Shown here in pieces: positions 19,408 to 27,700 of a stretch of 64,000 nt of DNA. This DNA comes from Paracoccaceae bacterium (GTDB lineage: Bacteria > Pseudomonadota > Alphaproteobacteria > Rhodobacterales > Rhodobacteraceae). Below the pieces are notes generated by a model. The model was not told the DNA's origin and did not search any database. It saw only the letters and a list, made by a program, of their open reading frames with translations. The stretch spans positions 81,301-145,300 of the forward strand of contig JAFGTV010000029.1 of assembly GCA_016938875.1 (NCBI GenBank), in the 5' to 3' direction. The first letter of the stretch is position 1. The number at the start of each line of letters is the position of its first letter. Made by a program: the position numbers and the translations under genes.

Positions 19408-19970
19408 CCCTTTTGATCCTTGGCGTGGCTCTGTGGAGCTTTGCGCATCTTTTCAAACGCCTCTTGCCCGGCCCGCGTGCCGCGATGGACGAGGCGATGG
19501 GCGCGGGCGCCAAGATCCTCTTTGCGGTGGTGCTGGTCGCGTCGGTGGTGATGATGGTGATGGGGTATCGCGGCAATACCGCCCCGGTGATCTACACCAC
19601 GCCCGGCTGGACGGTGCATATCAACAACACGCTGATGCTGCTGGCCGTGGCATTCTTTGGTGTGGGCAAGTCGAAAAGCCATGCGCGCCAGCTGTTCCGC
19701 CACCCGCAGCTTTACGGGTTTCTGACCTGGGTCGTGGCGCACCTGCTGGTGAATGGCGATCTGGCCTCGATCGTGCTGTTCGGGGGCCTTGGCATTTGGG
19801 CGCTGGCCGAGATCGTCCTGATCAACGCGCGCGAGACCGGCGTCACACATTGGCGCGGCGGCAGTCTGGCGGGCGATATCCGCCTGGCGTTGATTGCCAT
19901 CGTGATCTACCTGATCATCATCGCCGTGCATGCCTGGCTGGGCGTCTGGCCACTGCCCAAGCCGGCGTGA
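19404..19970 (+). CDS. NnrU-family membrane protein
   Basis: A 188-residue inner-membrane protein with about five to six hydrophobic segments, including FAHLFKRLLPG near the start and FLTWVVAHLLVNGDLAS in the middle. Its fold resembles NnrU/isoprenylcysteine-methyltransferase-like proteins; NnrU was first noted near denitrification genes, but its biochemical role is not established. Its ATG overlaps the mcl2 stop (ATGA), placing it in the mcl2-mch operon. Confidence 0.85.
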   Translation: MTLLILGVALWSFAHLFKRLLPGPRAAMDEAMGAGAKILFAVVLVASVVMMVMGYRGNTAPVIYTTPGWTVHINNTLMLLAVAFFGVGKSKSHARQLFRHPQLYGFLTWVVAHLLVNGDLASIVLFGGLGIWALAEIVLINARETGVTHWRGGSLAGDIRLALIAIVIYLIIIAVHAWLGVWPLPKPA

Positions 19971-19974
19971 TCCA

Positions 19975-20178
19975 ATGCGCGCCTATCGTCTGCTGACCGC
20001 AGAGGACACCGCCGCGTTCTGCCACAAGGTCAGCGCGGCCCTCGCCAACGGGTGGGAGCTTTACGGCTCTCCAGCCTATGCGCATGACCCTGCGGGCGGG
20101 GTCATGCGCTGTGCCCAGGCGGTGACAAAGGACGTGGTGGGGGACTATTCCCCCGACCTGAAACTGGGGGATCTGTAA
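19975..20178 (+). CDS. DUF1737 small protein
   Basis: A 67-residue soluble protein. It shows the family pattern YRLLTAEDTAAFCHKV, ALANGWELYGSPAY and VMRCAQAVTKDV. The function is unknown. It is encoded 4 bp after the NnrU gene and 4 bp before mch, so it is made with the ethylmalonyl-CoA genes. Confidence 0.82.
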   Translation: MRAYRLLTAEDTAAFCHKVSAALANGWELYGSPAYAHDPAGGVMRCAQAVTKDVVGDYSPDLKLGDL

Positions 20179-20182
20179 CGCC

Positions 20183-21220
20183 ATGGCCAAGACCAATCCG
20201 GGCCGGTTTTTCGAGGATTACGCGGTGGGCCAGGTGATCGTCCACGCCGTTCCACGCACCCTGTCGGGGGGCGAGCGGGCGCTGTATCACGCGCTCTACC
20301 CGGCGCGGCATGCGCTGTATTCCTCTGACAGTTTCGCCCAGCGCTGCGGGTTGCCCGATGCGCCGCTCGATGACCTGATTGCCTTTCACACTGTTTTCGG
20401 CAAGACGGTCCCCGACATCTCGCTGAACGCGGTCGCCAACCTGGGCTATGCCGAGGGGCGATGGCATCGCCCGGTCTGGCCCGGCGACACCTTGCGGTCC
20501 GAGTCCGAGGTGATCGGGCTGAAACAGAATTCCAACGGCAAATCCGGCGTGGTCTGGGTGCGCACGCGCGGGCTGAACCAGCGCGATGAACTGGTGCTGG
20601 ACTATGTGCGCTGGGTGATGGTGCGCAAACGCGACCTGGACGCCCCCGCGCCGGACACCGTGATCCCGACCCTGGCCGCGTCGGTGGCGCCGTCCGACCT
20701 GGTGATTCCGTCGGTTCTGAACTTTGCCAATTATGACTTTACCCTGGCCGGAGAGCCGCACCGCTGGGCCGATTACGAGATTGGCGAGGTGATCGACCAC
20801 GTCGATGGCGTCACCATCGAAGAGGCCGAGCACATGCAGGCCACGCGGCTGTGGCAGAACACCGCCAAGGTGCATTTCGACGCCACCTTTCGCGAGGACG
20901 GCAAGCGGCTGATCTATGGCGGTCACGTGATTTCCATGGCCCGCGCGCTTAGCTTCAACGGGTTGGCCAATGCGCAGATGGTCGTCGGGCTGAACGGCGG
21001 GGCGCATGCCAACCCGTGTTTCTCGGGCGATACCGTCAAGGCCTGGTCCGAGGTGCTGGACAAGGCCGAAACCCCGGCGCCGGGCGTTGGCGCGATCCGG
21101 CTGCGGCTGGTCGCGGTCAAGGCCGGCGGCACCGCGGCGGGTGCGCTGCGCGGGCCGGACGGGAAATACCTGCCAGAGGTGCTGCTGGATCTGGATTACT
21201 GGGCGCTGATGCCGGTTTGA
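20183..21220 (+). CDS. mch: Mesaconyl-CoA hydratase (beta-methylmalyl-CoA dehydratase)
   Basis: A 345-residue double hot-dog (MaoC-like) enzyme that hydrates mesaconyl-CoA to beta-methylmalyl-CoA in the ethylmalonyl-CoA pathway. The start GRFFEDYAVGQVIVHAVPRTLSGGERALYHALYPARHAL is characteristic when read in parts, and GGHVISMARAL near residue 250 belongs to the second hot-dog. Its setting (mcl2 upstream, sdh downstream, ecm and ccr a few kb away) fits the pathway. Confidence 0.94.
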   Translation: MAKTNPGRFFEDYAVGQVIVHAVPRTLSGGERALYHALYPARHALYSSDSFAQRCGLPDAPLDDLIAFHTVFGKTVPDISLNAVANLGYAEGRWHRPVWPGDTLRSESEVIGLKQNSNGKSGVVWVRTRGLNQRDELVLDYVRWVMVRKRDLDAPAPDTVIPTLAASVAPSDLVIPSVLNFANYDFTLAGEPHRWADYEIGEVIDHVDGVTIEEAEHMQATRLWQNTAKVHFDATFREDGKRLIYGGHVISMARALSFNGLANAQMVVGLNGGAHANPCFSGDTVKAWSEVLDKAETPAPGVGAIRLRLVAVKAGGTAAGALRGPDGKYLPEVLLDLDYWALMPV

Positions 21221-21231
21221 TCAAAACGGGA

Positions 21232-21266
21232 TTTGTGATCACGAGATATGCTCAAGTGATCACAAA
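21232..21266 (+). promoter_or_regulatory. Double TTTGTGATCAC operator upstream of sdhC
   Basis: TTTGTGATCAC (21232-21242) and its reverse complement GTGATCACAAA (21256-21266) face each other; with one more base on each side this is a perfect 12-bp inverted repeat. Palindrome centres at 21238.5 and 21259.5 are 21 bp apart, the same as upstream of sucC. It starts 11 bp after the mch stop and lies about 120 bp before sdhC. Confidence 0.8.
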
Positions 21267-21387
21267 TCTGATTATTTATCCGGATGCCGCGAAAAATCCG
21301 TCGGGAAACGTGGTCCAAGCCGTGACTCCGGCGGAAAATCCGTTATCACATCCACATAATAAAGCGCCCCAGGACGAGAGGGACACC
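21267..21387 (+). promoter_or_regulatory. sdhC leader region
   Basis: A 121-bp AT-richer stretch between the double operator and sdhC. It should contain the sdh promoter and 5' untranslated RNA. Two copies of an AAAATCCGT word (around 21292-21301 and 21334-21345) and a small CGGAT/ATCCG stem near 21281-21300 are visible. GAGAGGGA just before the ATG at 21388 is the ribosome-binding site. Confidence 0.4.
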
Positions 21388-21771
21388 ATGGCTGACATGA
21401 ACCGGGGAAACCGTCCGCTTTCCCCCCACCTTCAGGTTTACCGCCCGCAGATCACTTCTGTGACCTCGATTTTCACGCGTATCACCGGCAATGCGCTGAT
21501 CGTCGGCACGTTGTTGATCGTCTGGTGGTTTCTCGCTGCCGCAAAGGGCCCCGAGGCCTATGCCCGCGCCGACTGGGTGCTGACCTCCTGGCTGGGGGAC
21601 GCGGTCATGTTCGCCTCTCTCTGGGCGCTTTGGTATCACACGCTGGCGGGCATCCGGCACCTGATCTGGGACTCTGTCCACGGTCTGGAACTGGCGACGG
21701 CCGAACGGCTGGGCCTGGCGGTCATTGCCGGGTCGGGCATCCTGACCGTGCTGACCGCGATTATTGTCTGA
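21388..21771 (+). CDS. sdhC: Succinate dehydrogenase cytochrome b556 subunit
   Basis: A 127-residue membrane anchor with three transmembrane helices. It has the SPHLQVYRPQITSVTSIFTRITG quinone-site segment (in the first 35 residues) and the heme-ligand region WYHTLAGIRHLIWD. With SdhD it binds heme b and ubiquinone and anchors SdhAB to the inner membrane. It is the first gene of sdhCDAB. Confidence 0.96.
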   Translation: MADMNRGNRPLSPHLQVYRPQITSVTSIFTRITGNALIVGTLLIVWWFLAAAKGPEAYARADWVLTSWLGDAVMFASLWALWYHTLAGIRHLIWDSVHGLELATAERLGLAVIAGSGILTVLTAIIV

Positions 21772-21784
21772 AAGGGGGTCAACG

Positions 21785-22156
21785 ATGCGTTACCTGACCG
21801 ACCGAAAACGCGCCGTGGGCCTTGGCGCGTCCAGAACCGGAACCGAACATCACTGGTCCACCATCGTCAGCGCCGTGGCGCTGGTCGGGCTGATCCCGGC
21901 CTTTGTGGTGATTGTCGGCCGGGCGCTGGGCACGTCGCATGACGAGGTGCTGGCCACGTTTTCGCGTCCCTTCCCGGCGATCGTCGCGCTGCTGACGATC
22001 GGGGTTGGGCTGATGCATTTCCGCAGCGGCGCGCAGATCATGATCGAGGACTACTCGCGCGGTCTGATCCGCAAGGTGCTGATCATCGCAGTGACCTGCA
22101 TCAGCTATTCGGCCATGGTGGCCGGTCTTTATGCGGTCATCCGCATCGCGATCTGA
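21785..22156 (+). CDS. sdhD: Succinate dehydrogenase membrane anchor subunit
   Basis: A 123-residue anchor with three hydrophobic helices; the start RYLTDRKRAVGLGASRTGTEHHW is typical of the alphaproteobacterial subunit when read in parts. The second helix contains HFRSGAQIMIEDY. The gene starts 13 bp after sdhC; ATG 21785 is chosen over an in-frame start 7 codons upstream that would overlap sdhC. Confidence 0.94.
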   Translation: MRYLTDRKRAVGLGASRTGTEHHWSTIVSAVALVGLIPAFVVIVGRALGTSHDEVLATFSRPFPAIVALLTIGVGLMHFRSGAQIMIEDYSRGLIRKVLIIAVTCISYSAMVAGLYAVIRIAI

Positions 22157-22177
22157 AGAACACGGAGAGCAGGTTTC

Positions 22178-23983
22178 ATGGCCGCTTACGAATACGAGAC
22201 GCACGAATACGACGTTGTGGTGGTCGGCGCCGGGGGCGCGGGTCTGCGCGCCACGCTGGGCATGGCCGAACAGGGCCTGCGCACCGCCTGCATCACCAAG
22301 GTTTTCCCCACCCGCAGCCATACCGTGGCCGCCCAGGGCGGTATCGCGGCATCGCTGGGCAACATGGGCCCCGACAGCTGGCAGTGGCACATGTACGACA
22401 CCGTCAAGGGGTCCGACTGGCTGGGCGATACCGACGCTATGGAATACCTCGCCCGCGAGGCGCCCAAGGCGGTTTACGAGCTGGAACATTACGGCGTGCC
22501 GTTCTCGCGCACCGAACAGGGCCGGATCTATCAGCGCCCCTTTGGCGGTCACACCACCGAGTTCGGCGAGGGCCCCCCGGTGCAGCGCACCTGTGCCGCC
22601 GCCGACCGCACCGGCCACGCGATCCTGCACACGCTTTACGGTCAATCGCTCAAGCAAAAGGCCGAGTTTTTCATCGAATACTTTGCCATCGACCTGATCA
22701 TGTCCGATGATGGCGTGTGCCAGGGCGTTGTCGCGTGGAAGCTGGACGATGGCACGATCCACGTCTTTTCCGCCAAGATGACGGTGCTGGCCACCGGCGG
22801 CTATGGCCGCGCCTTTTTCAGCGCGACCTCGGCCCATACCTGCACCGGCGACGGCGGCGGCATGATTGCGCGCGCGGGCCTGCCGTTGCAGGACATGGAG
22901 TTCGTGCAGTTCCACCCCACCGGCATCTACGGCGCGGGCTGCTTGATCACAGAGGGCGCGCGCGGCGAGGGCGGCTATCTGACCAACTCCGAGGGCGAGC
23001 GGTTCATGGAACGCTATGCGCCCACCTACAAGGATCTGGCCAGCCGCGACGTGGTTTCTCGCTGCATGACCCTGGAAATCCGCGAAGGGCGCGGCGTCGG
23101 CGAGGGCAAGGATCACATCCACCTGAACCTGTCGCACCTGCCGCCCGAAACCCTGGCCGAACGCCTGCCGGGCATTTCGGAATCGGCGCGCATCTTTGCC
23201 GGTGTCGACGTGACCAAGGAACCGATCCCGGTCCTGCCCACGGTGCATTACAACATGGGCGGCATTCCCACGAACTATTGGGGCGAGGTGCTGAACCCCA
23301 CCGCCGATGACCCCGATGCCGTGTCCCCGGGCCTGATGGCCGTGGGCGAGGCGGGCTGCGCCTCGGTGCATGGCGCCAACCGCCTGGGCTCGAACTCGCT
23401 GATCGACCTGGTGGTGTTCGGCCGGGCCGCCGCGATCCGCGCCGCCAAGGTGGTGGACCCCACAACCGCGGTGCCAACGCCCAACCAGGCCTCGATCGAC
23501 GCGGCGCTGGGCCGGTTCGACGGGCTGCGCCACGCCAATGGCACCGTCGCCACCGCCGAGCTGCGCCTTGAGATGCAGAAAACCATGCAGACCGACGCCG
23601 CCGTGTTCCGCACCGACAAGACGCTGGCCGAGGGCTGCGAAAAGATGGCCGCCGTCGCGGGCAAGATGGACGATATCAAGGTCACCGACCGCTCGCTGGT
23701 CTGGAACTCGGACCTGATGGAAACGCTGGAGCTGACCAACCTGATGCCCAACGCCCTGGCCACCGTGGTCAGCGCCGAGGCCCGCAAGGAAAGCCGTGGC
23801 GCCCATGCCCACGAGGATTACCCGAACCGCGACGACGTGAACTGGCGCAAGCATTCGCTGTCCTGGGTCCACGGAAACCAGGTCACCCGGGCCTCTCGCC
23901 CCGTCCACCTGGAGCCGCTTTCGACCCACGAAGAGGGCGGCATCGACCTGAAAAAGATCGCGCCCAAGGCGCGGGTCTATTGA
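22178..23983 (+). CDS. sdhA: Succinate dehydrogenase flavoprotein subunit
   Basis: A 601-residue flavoprotein that oxidises succinate to fumarate. It has the FAD motif GAGGAG (17-22), the His that carries covalent FAD (His48 in [10 protein letters not shown]), and the substrate loop [11 protein letters not shown]. The C terminus, with HEDYPNRDD and the final [10 protein letters not shown], is normal. The gene is tightly flanked by sdhD and sdhB. Confidence 0.98.
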   Translation: MAAYEYETHEYDVVVVGAGGAGLRATLGMAEQGLRTACITKVFPTRSHTVAAQGGIAASLGNMGPDSWQWHMYDTVKGSDWLGDTDAMEYLAREAPKAVYELEHYGVPFSRTEQGRIYQRPFGGHTTEFGEGPPVQRTCAAADRTGHAILHTLYGQSLKQKAEFFIEYFAIDLIMSDDGVCQGVVAWKLDDGTIHVFSAKMTVLATGGYGRAFFSATSAHTCTGDGGGMIARAGLPLQDMEFVQFHPTGIYGAGCLITEGARGEGGYLTNSEGERFMERYAPTYKDLASRDVVSRCMTLEIREGRGVGEGKDHIHLNLSHLPPETLAERLPGISESARIFAGVDVTKEPIPVLPTVHYNMGGIPTNYWGEVLNPTADDPDAVSPGLMAVGEAGCASVHGANRLGSNSLIDLVVFGRAAAIRAAKVVDPTTAVPTPNQASIDAALGRFDGLRHANGTVATAELRLEMQKTMQTDAAVFRTDKTLAEGCEKMAAVAGKMDDIKVTDRSLVWNSDLMETLELTNLMPNALATVVSAEARKESRGAHAHEDYPNRDDVNWRKHSLSWVHGNQVTRASRPVHLEPLSTHEEGGIDLKKIAPKARVY

Positions 23984-23995
23984 GGAGGCGACACA

Positions 23996-24775
23996 ATGGT
24001 TGAACTGGCACTCCCCAAGAATTCGGTCGTCAAGACCGGCAAGACCTGGCCGCAGCCCCAGGGCGCGAGCAATGTGCGCAAGTTCCAGATCTATCGCTGG
24101 AACCCCGATACCGGTGAAAATCCCCGTGTCGACACCTATTTCATCGACATGGACAAGTGCGGCCCGATGGTTCTGGACGCGCTGATCAAGATCAAGAACG
24201 AGATCGATCCGACGCTGACCTTCCGCCGGTCCTGCCGCGAGGGGATCTGTGGATCCTGCGCGATGAATATCGACGGCACGAACACGCTGGCCTGCACCAA
24301 GGGTATGGACGAGATCCGCGGCACGGTGAAAATCTATCCGCTGCCGCATATGCCCGTGGTCAAGGACTTGATCCCCGACCTGACCCATTTCTATGCCCAG
24401 CATGCCAGCATCATGCCCTGGCTGGAAACCGAGACCAACGAGCCGGTCAAGGAATGGCGCCAGTCCCCCGCCGACCGCAAGAAGCTGGACGGCCTTTACG
24501 AATGCGTGATGTGCGCCTGTTGCTCGACCGCCTGTCCGTCCTACTGGTGGAACGGCGACAAATACCTGGGCCCCGCCGCGTTGCTGCACGCCTATCGCTG
24601 GATCATTGACAGCCGGGACGAGGCGACGGGCGAGCGTCTGGACGAGCTTGAGGATCCGTTCAAGCTTTACCGCTGCCACACGATCATGAACTGCACCAAG
24701 ACCTGCCCCAAGGGCCTGAACCCGGCCAAGGCGATTGCGTCGATCAAAAAGATGATGGTCGATCGCACCCTTTGA
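23996..24775 (+). CDS. sdhB: Succinate dehydrogenase iron-sulfur subunit
   Basis: A 259-residue subunit passing electrons from FAD to quinone. It has the [2Fe-2S] motif [13 protein letters not shown] plus a later Cys, then [16 protein letters not shown] for the [4Fe-4S] cluster and [17 protein letters not shown] for the [3Fe-4S] cluster. A GAGGAGG-like site precedes the ATG. Confidence 0.98.
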   Translation: MVELALPKNSVVKTGKTWPQPQGASNVRKFQIYRWNPDTGENPRVDTYFIDMDKCGPMVLDALIKIKNEIDPTLTFRRSCREGICGSCAMNIDGTNTLACTKGMDEIRGTVKIYPLPHMPVVKDLIPDLTHFYAQHASIMPWLETETNEPVKEWRQSPADRKKLDGLYECVMCACCSTACPSYWWNGDKYLGPAALLHAYRWIIDSRDEATGERLDELEDPFKLYRCHTIMNCTKTCPKGLNPAKAIASIKKMMVDRTL

Positions 24776-24785
24776 GGGTCGCGTG

Positions 24786-25973
24786 ATGAAAAGCGACCTT
24801 TTGATCCTGGGGGTGGCGGCGGCGGGCCTTCTTGCCTTCCTGTCCCCCTTCGTGCGGCGCCAACGGTTCTGGCGGGCGATGGTGACGCCGCTGGCCTCGA
24901 TCATCGGCTCGGGCTTTCTGGTGCTGGGGCCGATCCTGAACGACAATCTCGGATATCTGGCGCCGGCGGCGATGGCGCTGCTGGCGCTGATCGCCTACGG
25001 GTTCGGCGGCGCGATCCGGTTCAACATCGCCCGGTCCGGATCAGCGCCGGGCCATATCGAACCCTGGATCGAGGCGGCCGCGGGCTGGATGCTGGCCGTG
25101 TCCTACGTGATCTCGGTGGCTTACTACCTGAACCTTCTGGGCTCTTTCGCCGTTCGCCTGACCCCGTTCAACGACCCGCTTTATGCCAAGTCGGTCACCA
25201 CGTCGGTGTTCCTGACGATCCTTGTGGTGGGCTGGACACGCGGCTTCAAGGCGCTGGAGGGGCTGGAGAAATACTCGGTCAGCCTGAACCTTGCGGCGAT
25301 CCTGGGCCTCTTGGTCGGGCTGGCGCTGTTTTGTGGTGAAAACGTCGTCGCAACAGGTCCGGTTCTGAGCGCGCCCCATGTCGGCCCCTGGGCCGCGATC
25401 ACCCTGTTCTTCGGTCTGATCGTGACGGTGCAGGGGTTCGAGACATCGCGCTACCTGGGCGACCAATACGACGCCGATCTCAGGATCCGGTCGATGCGTG
25501 GCGCGCAGATCGTTTCGACGGCGATCTATCTGCTTTATGTCACGCTGCTGGTTCTGTCCTTTGCGCCCGATGACCGGCCGCCGGATGAAACGGCGATCAT
25601 CGGGCTGACCCATCTTGTCTCGCCGATCCTGCCCATCGTGTTGACGGCGGCGGCCTTGGCGGCGCAGTTCAGTGCGTCCGTGGCCGATACCACGGGGGCC
25701 GGCGGGCTGGTGGTCGAGCGTACCAAGGGGCGCGTCGGCAATCGGCTTGCCTATGCCGGGCTGGTTGCCGCCGGGATCGGCCTGACCTGGACGGCGCATA
25801 TCTTTGAGATCATCGCCTATGCCTCGCGCGCCTTCGCCCTCTACTACGCGATGCAGGCCGCGGTGGCGGCGTTGTCGGCCCGCCGCACGGGGCAGGGCCG
25901 GCGGGCCATGGGCTTTGCCTTGCTCTCGGTCCTTGGCCTTGCGATCGCGGTGCTGGGCCGCCCGGTGGAATGA
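24786..25973 (+). CDS. APC-superfamily-like membrane protein, function unknown
   Basis: A 395-residue protein with about 10-11 transmembrane helices. The segment TPLASIIGSGFLVLGPIL near residue 40 resembles the broken first helix of amino-acid/polyamine (APC, LeuT-fold) carriers, and LFFGLIVTVQGFETSRYLG recalls their sixth helix. I cannot assign a substrate; a sensory or non-transporting role is possible. ATG 24786 has GAGGG seven bases upstream; a GTG lies one codon earlier. It follows sdhB by 10 bp, so it is probably co-transcribed with sdh. Confidence 0.65.
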   Translation: MKSDLLILGVAAAGLLAFLSPFVRRQRFWRAMVTPLASIIGSGFLVLGPILNDNLGYLAPAAMALLALIAYGFGGAIRFNIARSGSAPGHIEPWIEAAAGWMLAVSYVISVAYYLNLLGSFAVRLTPFNDPLYAKSVTTSVFLTILVVGWTRGFKALEGLEKYSVSLNLAAILGLLVGLALFCGENVVATGPVLSAPHVGPWAAITLFFGLIVTVQGFETSRYLGDQYDADLRIRSMRGAQIVSTAIYLLYVTLLVLSFAPDDRPPDETAIIGLTHLVSPILPIVLTAAALAAQFSASVADTTGAGGLVVERTKGRVGNRLAYAGLVAAGIGLTWTAHIFEIIAYASRAFALYYAMQAAVAALSARRTGQGRRAMGFALLSVLGLAIAVLGRPVE

Positions 25974-26043
25974 GCGGTTGCCTTGACGCCATGCTCGCCA
26001 GTGGCATTCATGGTCCTGCAAACGCCACCCCGGAGGCCCCCGC

Positions 26044-26886
26044 GTGACCACGCCCCCCGATGCCGCCGCCCGCCGTGCCGCGCGTCCCGTCATCTGCTAT
26101 CCGACCGAGACCCTGCCCACACCGGACATGGCGCTTTATGCCCGTGCCCGCACCGATCTTCGGAAAATCGGTGAAACCCTGGTGCCGCCGCGTGACGCGC
26201 GCGCGTTTCGGGTGCCCGCCGGGCATTTCTTTCGGATCGGCTGCGTGGACGGCCCGCAGGTCGGCGATCTGAACCTGTGGAACGCCCATGACCTGTCCGA
26301 ACGCTTTTTCTCCGGCAAGACACGCGCGTTGCATGGTACGCATCTGGGCATGGGTCACCGGATGTGGTCCACCTTTCCCCATCTCAGGCCGATGGCCACG
26401 CTGACCCATGACAGCCTGGAATGGTACGGGTTCGATGACGACGGGGCCGGGGTCCATGATGTGATCGGCACCCGATGCGATCCCTACACCAACGCGTTGC
26501 TTTCGGGCGGGCAGTATCACCACTGCTGCCACTCCAACCTGATCCGTGCGCTGGCCGCTGAAACCGGGCAAAGCCTGGCCGAGGCCGAGCCGCATATCCA
26601 TGACGTGCTCAACGTCTTCATGTGCACGGGATTTACCCGCGACACCCACCAGTATTTCATGAAGGCCAGCCCCGTGCGCCCCGGCGACTACCTGGAATTC
26701 TTTGCCGAGATCGACCTTATCGGCGCGCTGTCTGCCTGTCCGGGGGGCGATTGCGGGGCGCAGCATTCCTCTGACGCCGCCACCTGCCATCCGCTGCTGG
26801 TCGAGGTTTTCGCCCCGGCCCCCGGCGCGCTGGACGGCTGGATGGCGCCGCAGCCCAATCGCTATGACCGCACGCACGGGTCTTGA
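26044..26886 (+). CDS. DUF1989 (urea carboxylase-associated) family protein
   Basis: A 280-residue soluble protein. It has the family features FRVPAGHFFRIGCVDGPQVGDLNLWN, then HHCCHSNL around residue 159 and FMCTGFTRD around 195; the Cys and His are probable metal ligands. Relatives are often encoded beside urea carboxylase or in pyrimidine and amine breakdown regions, but no such genes are next to it here. GTG start with GGAGG upstream. The biochemical role is not established. Confidence 0.82.
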   Translation: MTTPPDAAARRAARPVICYPTETLPTPDMALYARARTDLRKIGETLVPPRDARAFRVPAGHFFRIGCVDGPQVGDLNLWNAHDLSERFFSGKTRALHGTHLGMGHRMWSTFPHLRPMATLTHDSLEWYGFDDDGAGVHDVIGTRCDPYTNALLSGGQYHHCCHSNLIRALAAETGQSLAEAEPHIHDVLNVFMCTGFTRDTHQYFMKASPVRPGDYLEFFAEIDLIGALSACPGGDCGAQHSSDAATCHPLLVEVFAPAPGALDGWMAPQPNRYDRTHGS

Positions 26887-26892
26887 TCTGCT

Positions 26893-26914
26893 CTTCTTCT
26901 GGGGAAAAATATCC
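26893..26914 (+). repeat. Post-stop intergenic repeat, copy C
   Basis: CTTCTTCTGG, GGAA, then AAATATCC, six bases after the stop of the DUF1989 gene. A GGGGAA/TTCCCC pairing (26901-26922) could form a stem, suggesting a terminator role. It is the plus-strand counterpart of copies at 6950 and 8569. Confidence 0.55.
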
Positions 26915-26948
26915 AAATTCCCCTAGCCGCAGCGGGCGCAAACCCGGA

Positions 26949-27653
26949 TCAGGTGAACGCGGCCTCTAACGCGATTTCGACCATGTCGCCGAAACTGCGC
27001 TCGCGGTCCTCGGCGGGCATCGCATCGCCGGTGATCAAATGATCCGAGACCGTCAGCACCGCCAGCGCCCGCGCCCCGTAGCGGGCGGCCAGGATATACA
27101 ACTCGGCGGCCTCCATCTCGACGGCCAGAACGCCGTGGCGGGTCAGCTGTTCGTTCAGATCGGGGCGTTCGTCATAGAACACGTCGGCGGAATAGATCCC
27201 GCCCACATGGGCCGTGACCGCGCGCGCCTGCGCCGCCGCATGGGCCGCCGACAGCAACCCGAAATCGGCACAGGGGGCAAAGTTCAACTCCTTGAACATT
27301 CCCCTTGAGGGGGTAGACAACGTCGAGGCCGTCATCGCCAGAACGATGTCGCGCAGCCCAACATGGGGTTGCATCGCGCCGGTCGATCCGATGCGGATCA
27401 GGGTTTTTGCGCCGTAGTCGCGGATCAGCTCGTTCACATAGATCGACAGCGACGGCATCCCCATGCCCGATCCCTGGATCGTCACGCGGTGGCCGCGCCA
27501 TGTGCCGGTATAGCCCAGCATTCCGCGCACCTGGTTCACACAGACCGGATCGGCCAGGAACGTCTCGGCGGCCCATTTGGCGCGCATCGGATCGCCGGGC
27601 AACAGGACGGTTTCGGCGATGTCGCCGGGGTTTGCACCGATATGGATGGTCAT
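26949..27653 (-). CDS. deoD: Purine-nucleoside phosphorylase, DeoD type
   Basis: A 234-residue phosphorylase that splits purine nucleosides with phosphate. The start [27 protein letters not shown] contains the DeoD phosphate site when read in parts; RIGSTGAM and VEMEAAELY (substrate Glu) follow. The gene is downstream of ecm on the same strand. Its ribosome-binding site lies inside the right arm of a hairpin (27654-27686). The BMP-type nucleoside ABC transporter about 8 kb away could supply substrate. Confidence 0.95.
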   Translation of the reverse strand: MTIHIGANPGDIAETVLLPGDPMRAKWAAETFLADPVCVNQVRGMLGYTGTWRGHRVTIQGSGMGMPSLSIYVNELIRDYGAKTLIRIGSTGAMQPHVGLRDIVLAMTASTLSTPSRGMFKELNFAPCADFGLLSAAHAAAQARAVTAHVGGIYSADVFYDERPDLNEQLTRHGVLAVEMEAAELYILAARYGARALAVLTVSDHLITGDAMPAEDRERSFGDMVEIALEAAFT

Positions 27654-27686
27654 GGGGGCCTCCGCCGCTATGCGTCTCAGGCCCCC
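27654..27686 (-). terminator. Hairpin between ecm and deoD overlapping the deoD ribosome-binding site
   Basis: GGGGGCCT (27654-27661) and AGGCCCCC (27679-27686) pair perfectly over 8 bp. On the minus strand it follows the ecm stop by 14 bp, and its second arm runs up to the deoD ATG, taking in AGG of the GGAGG ribosome-binding site. It could end ecm transcription, limit deoD translation, or both. Confidence 0.5.
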
Positions 27687-27700
27687 GTTATAGCGCCGTT

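Noticed and set aside
21779..24946. A 1055-codon open frame opposite sdhD-sdhA-sdhB
   Set aside because: It runs across three well-supported genes on the other strand and lacks any domain.
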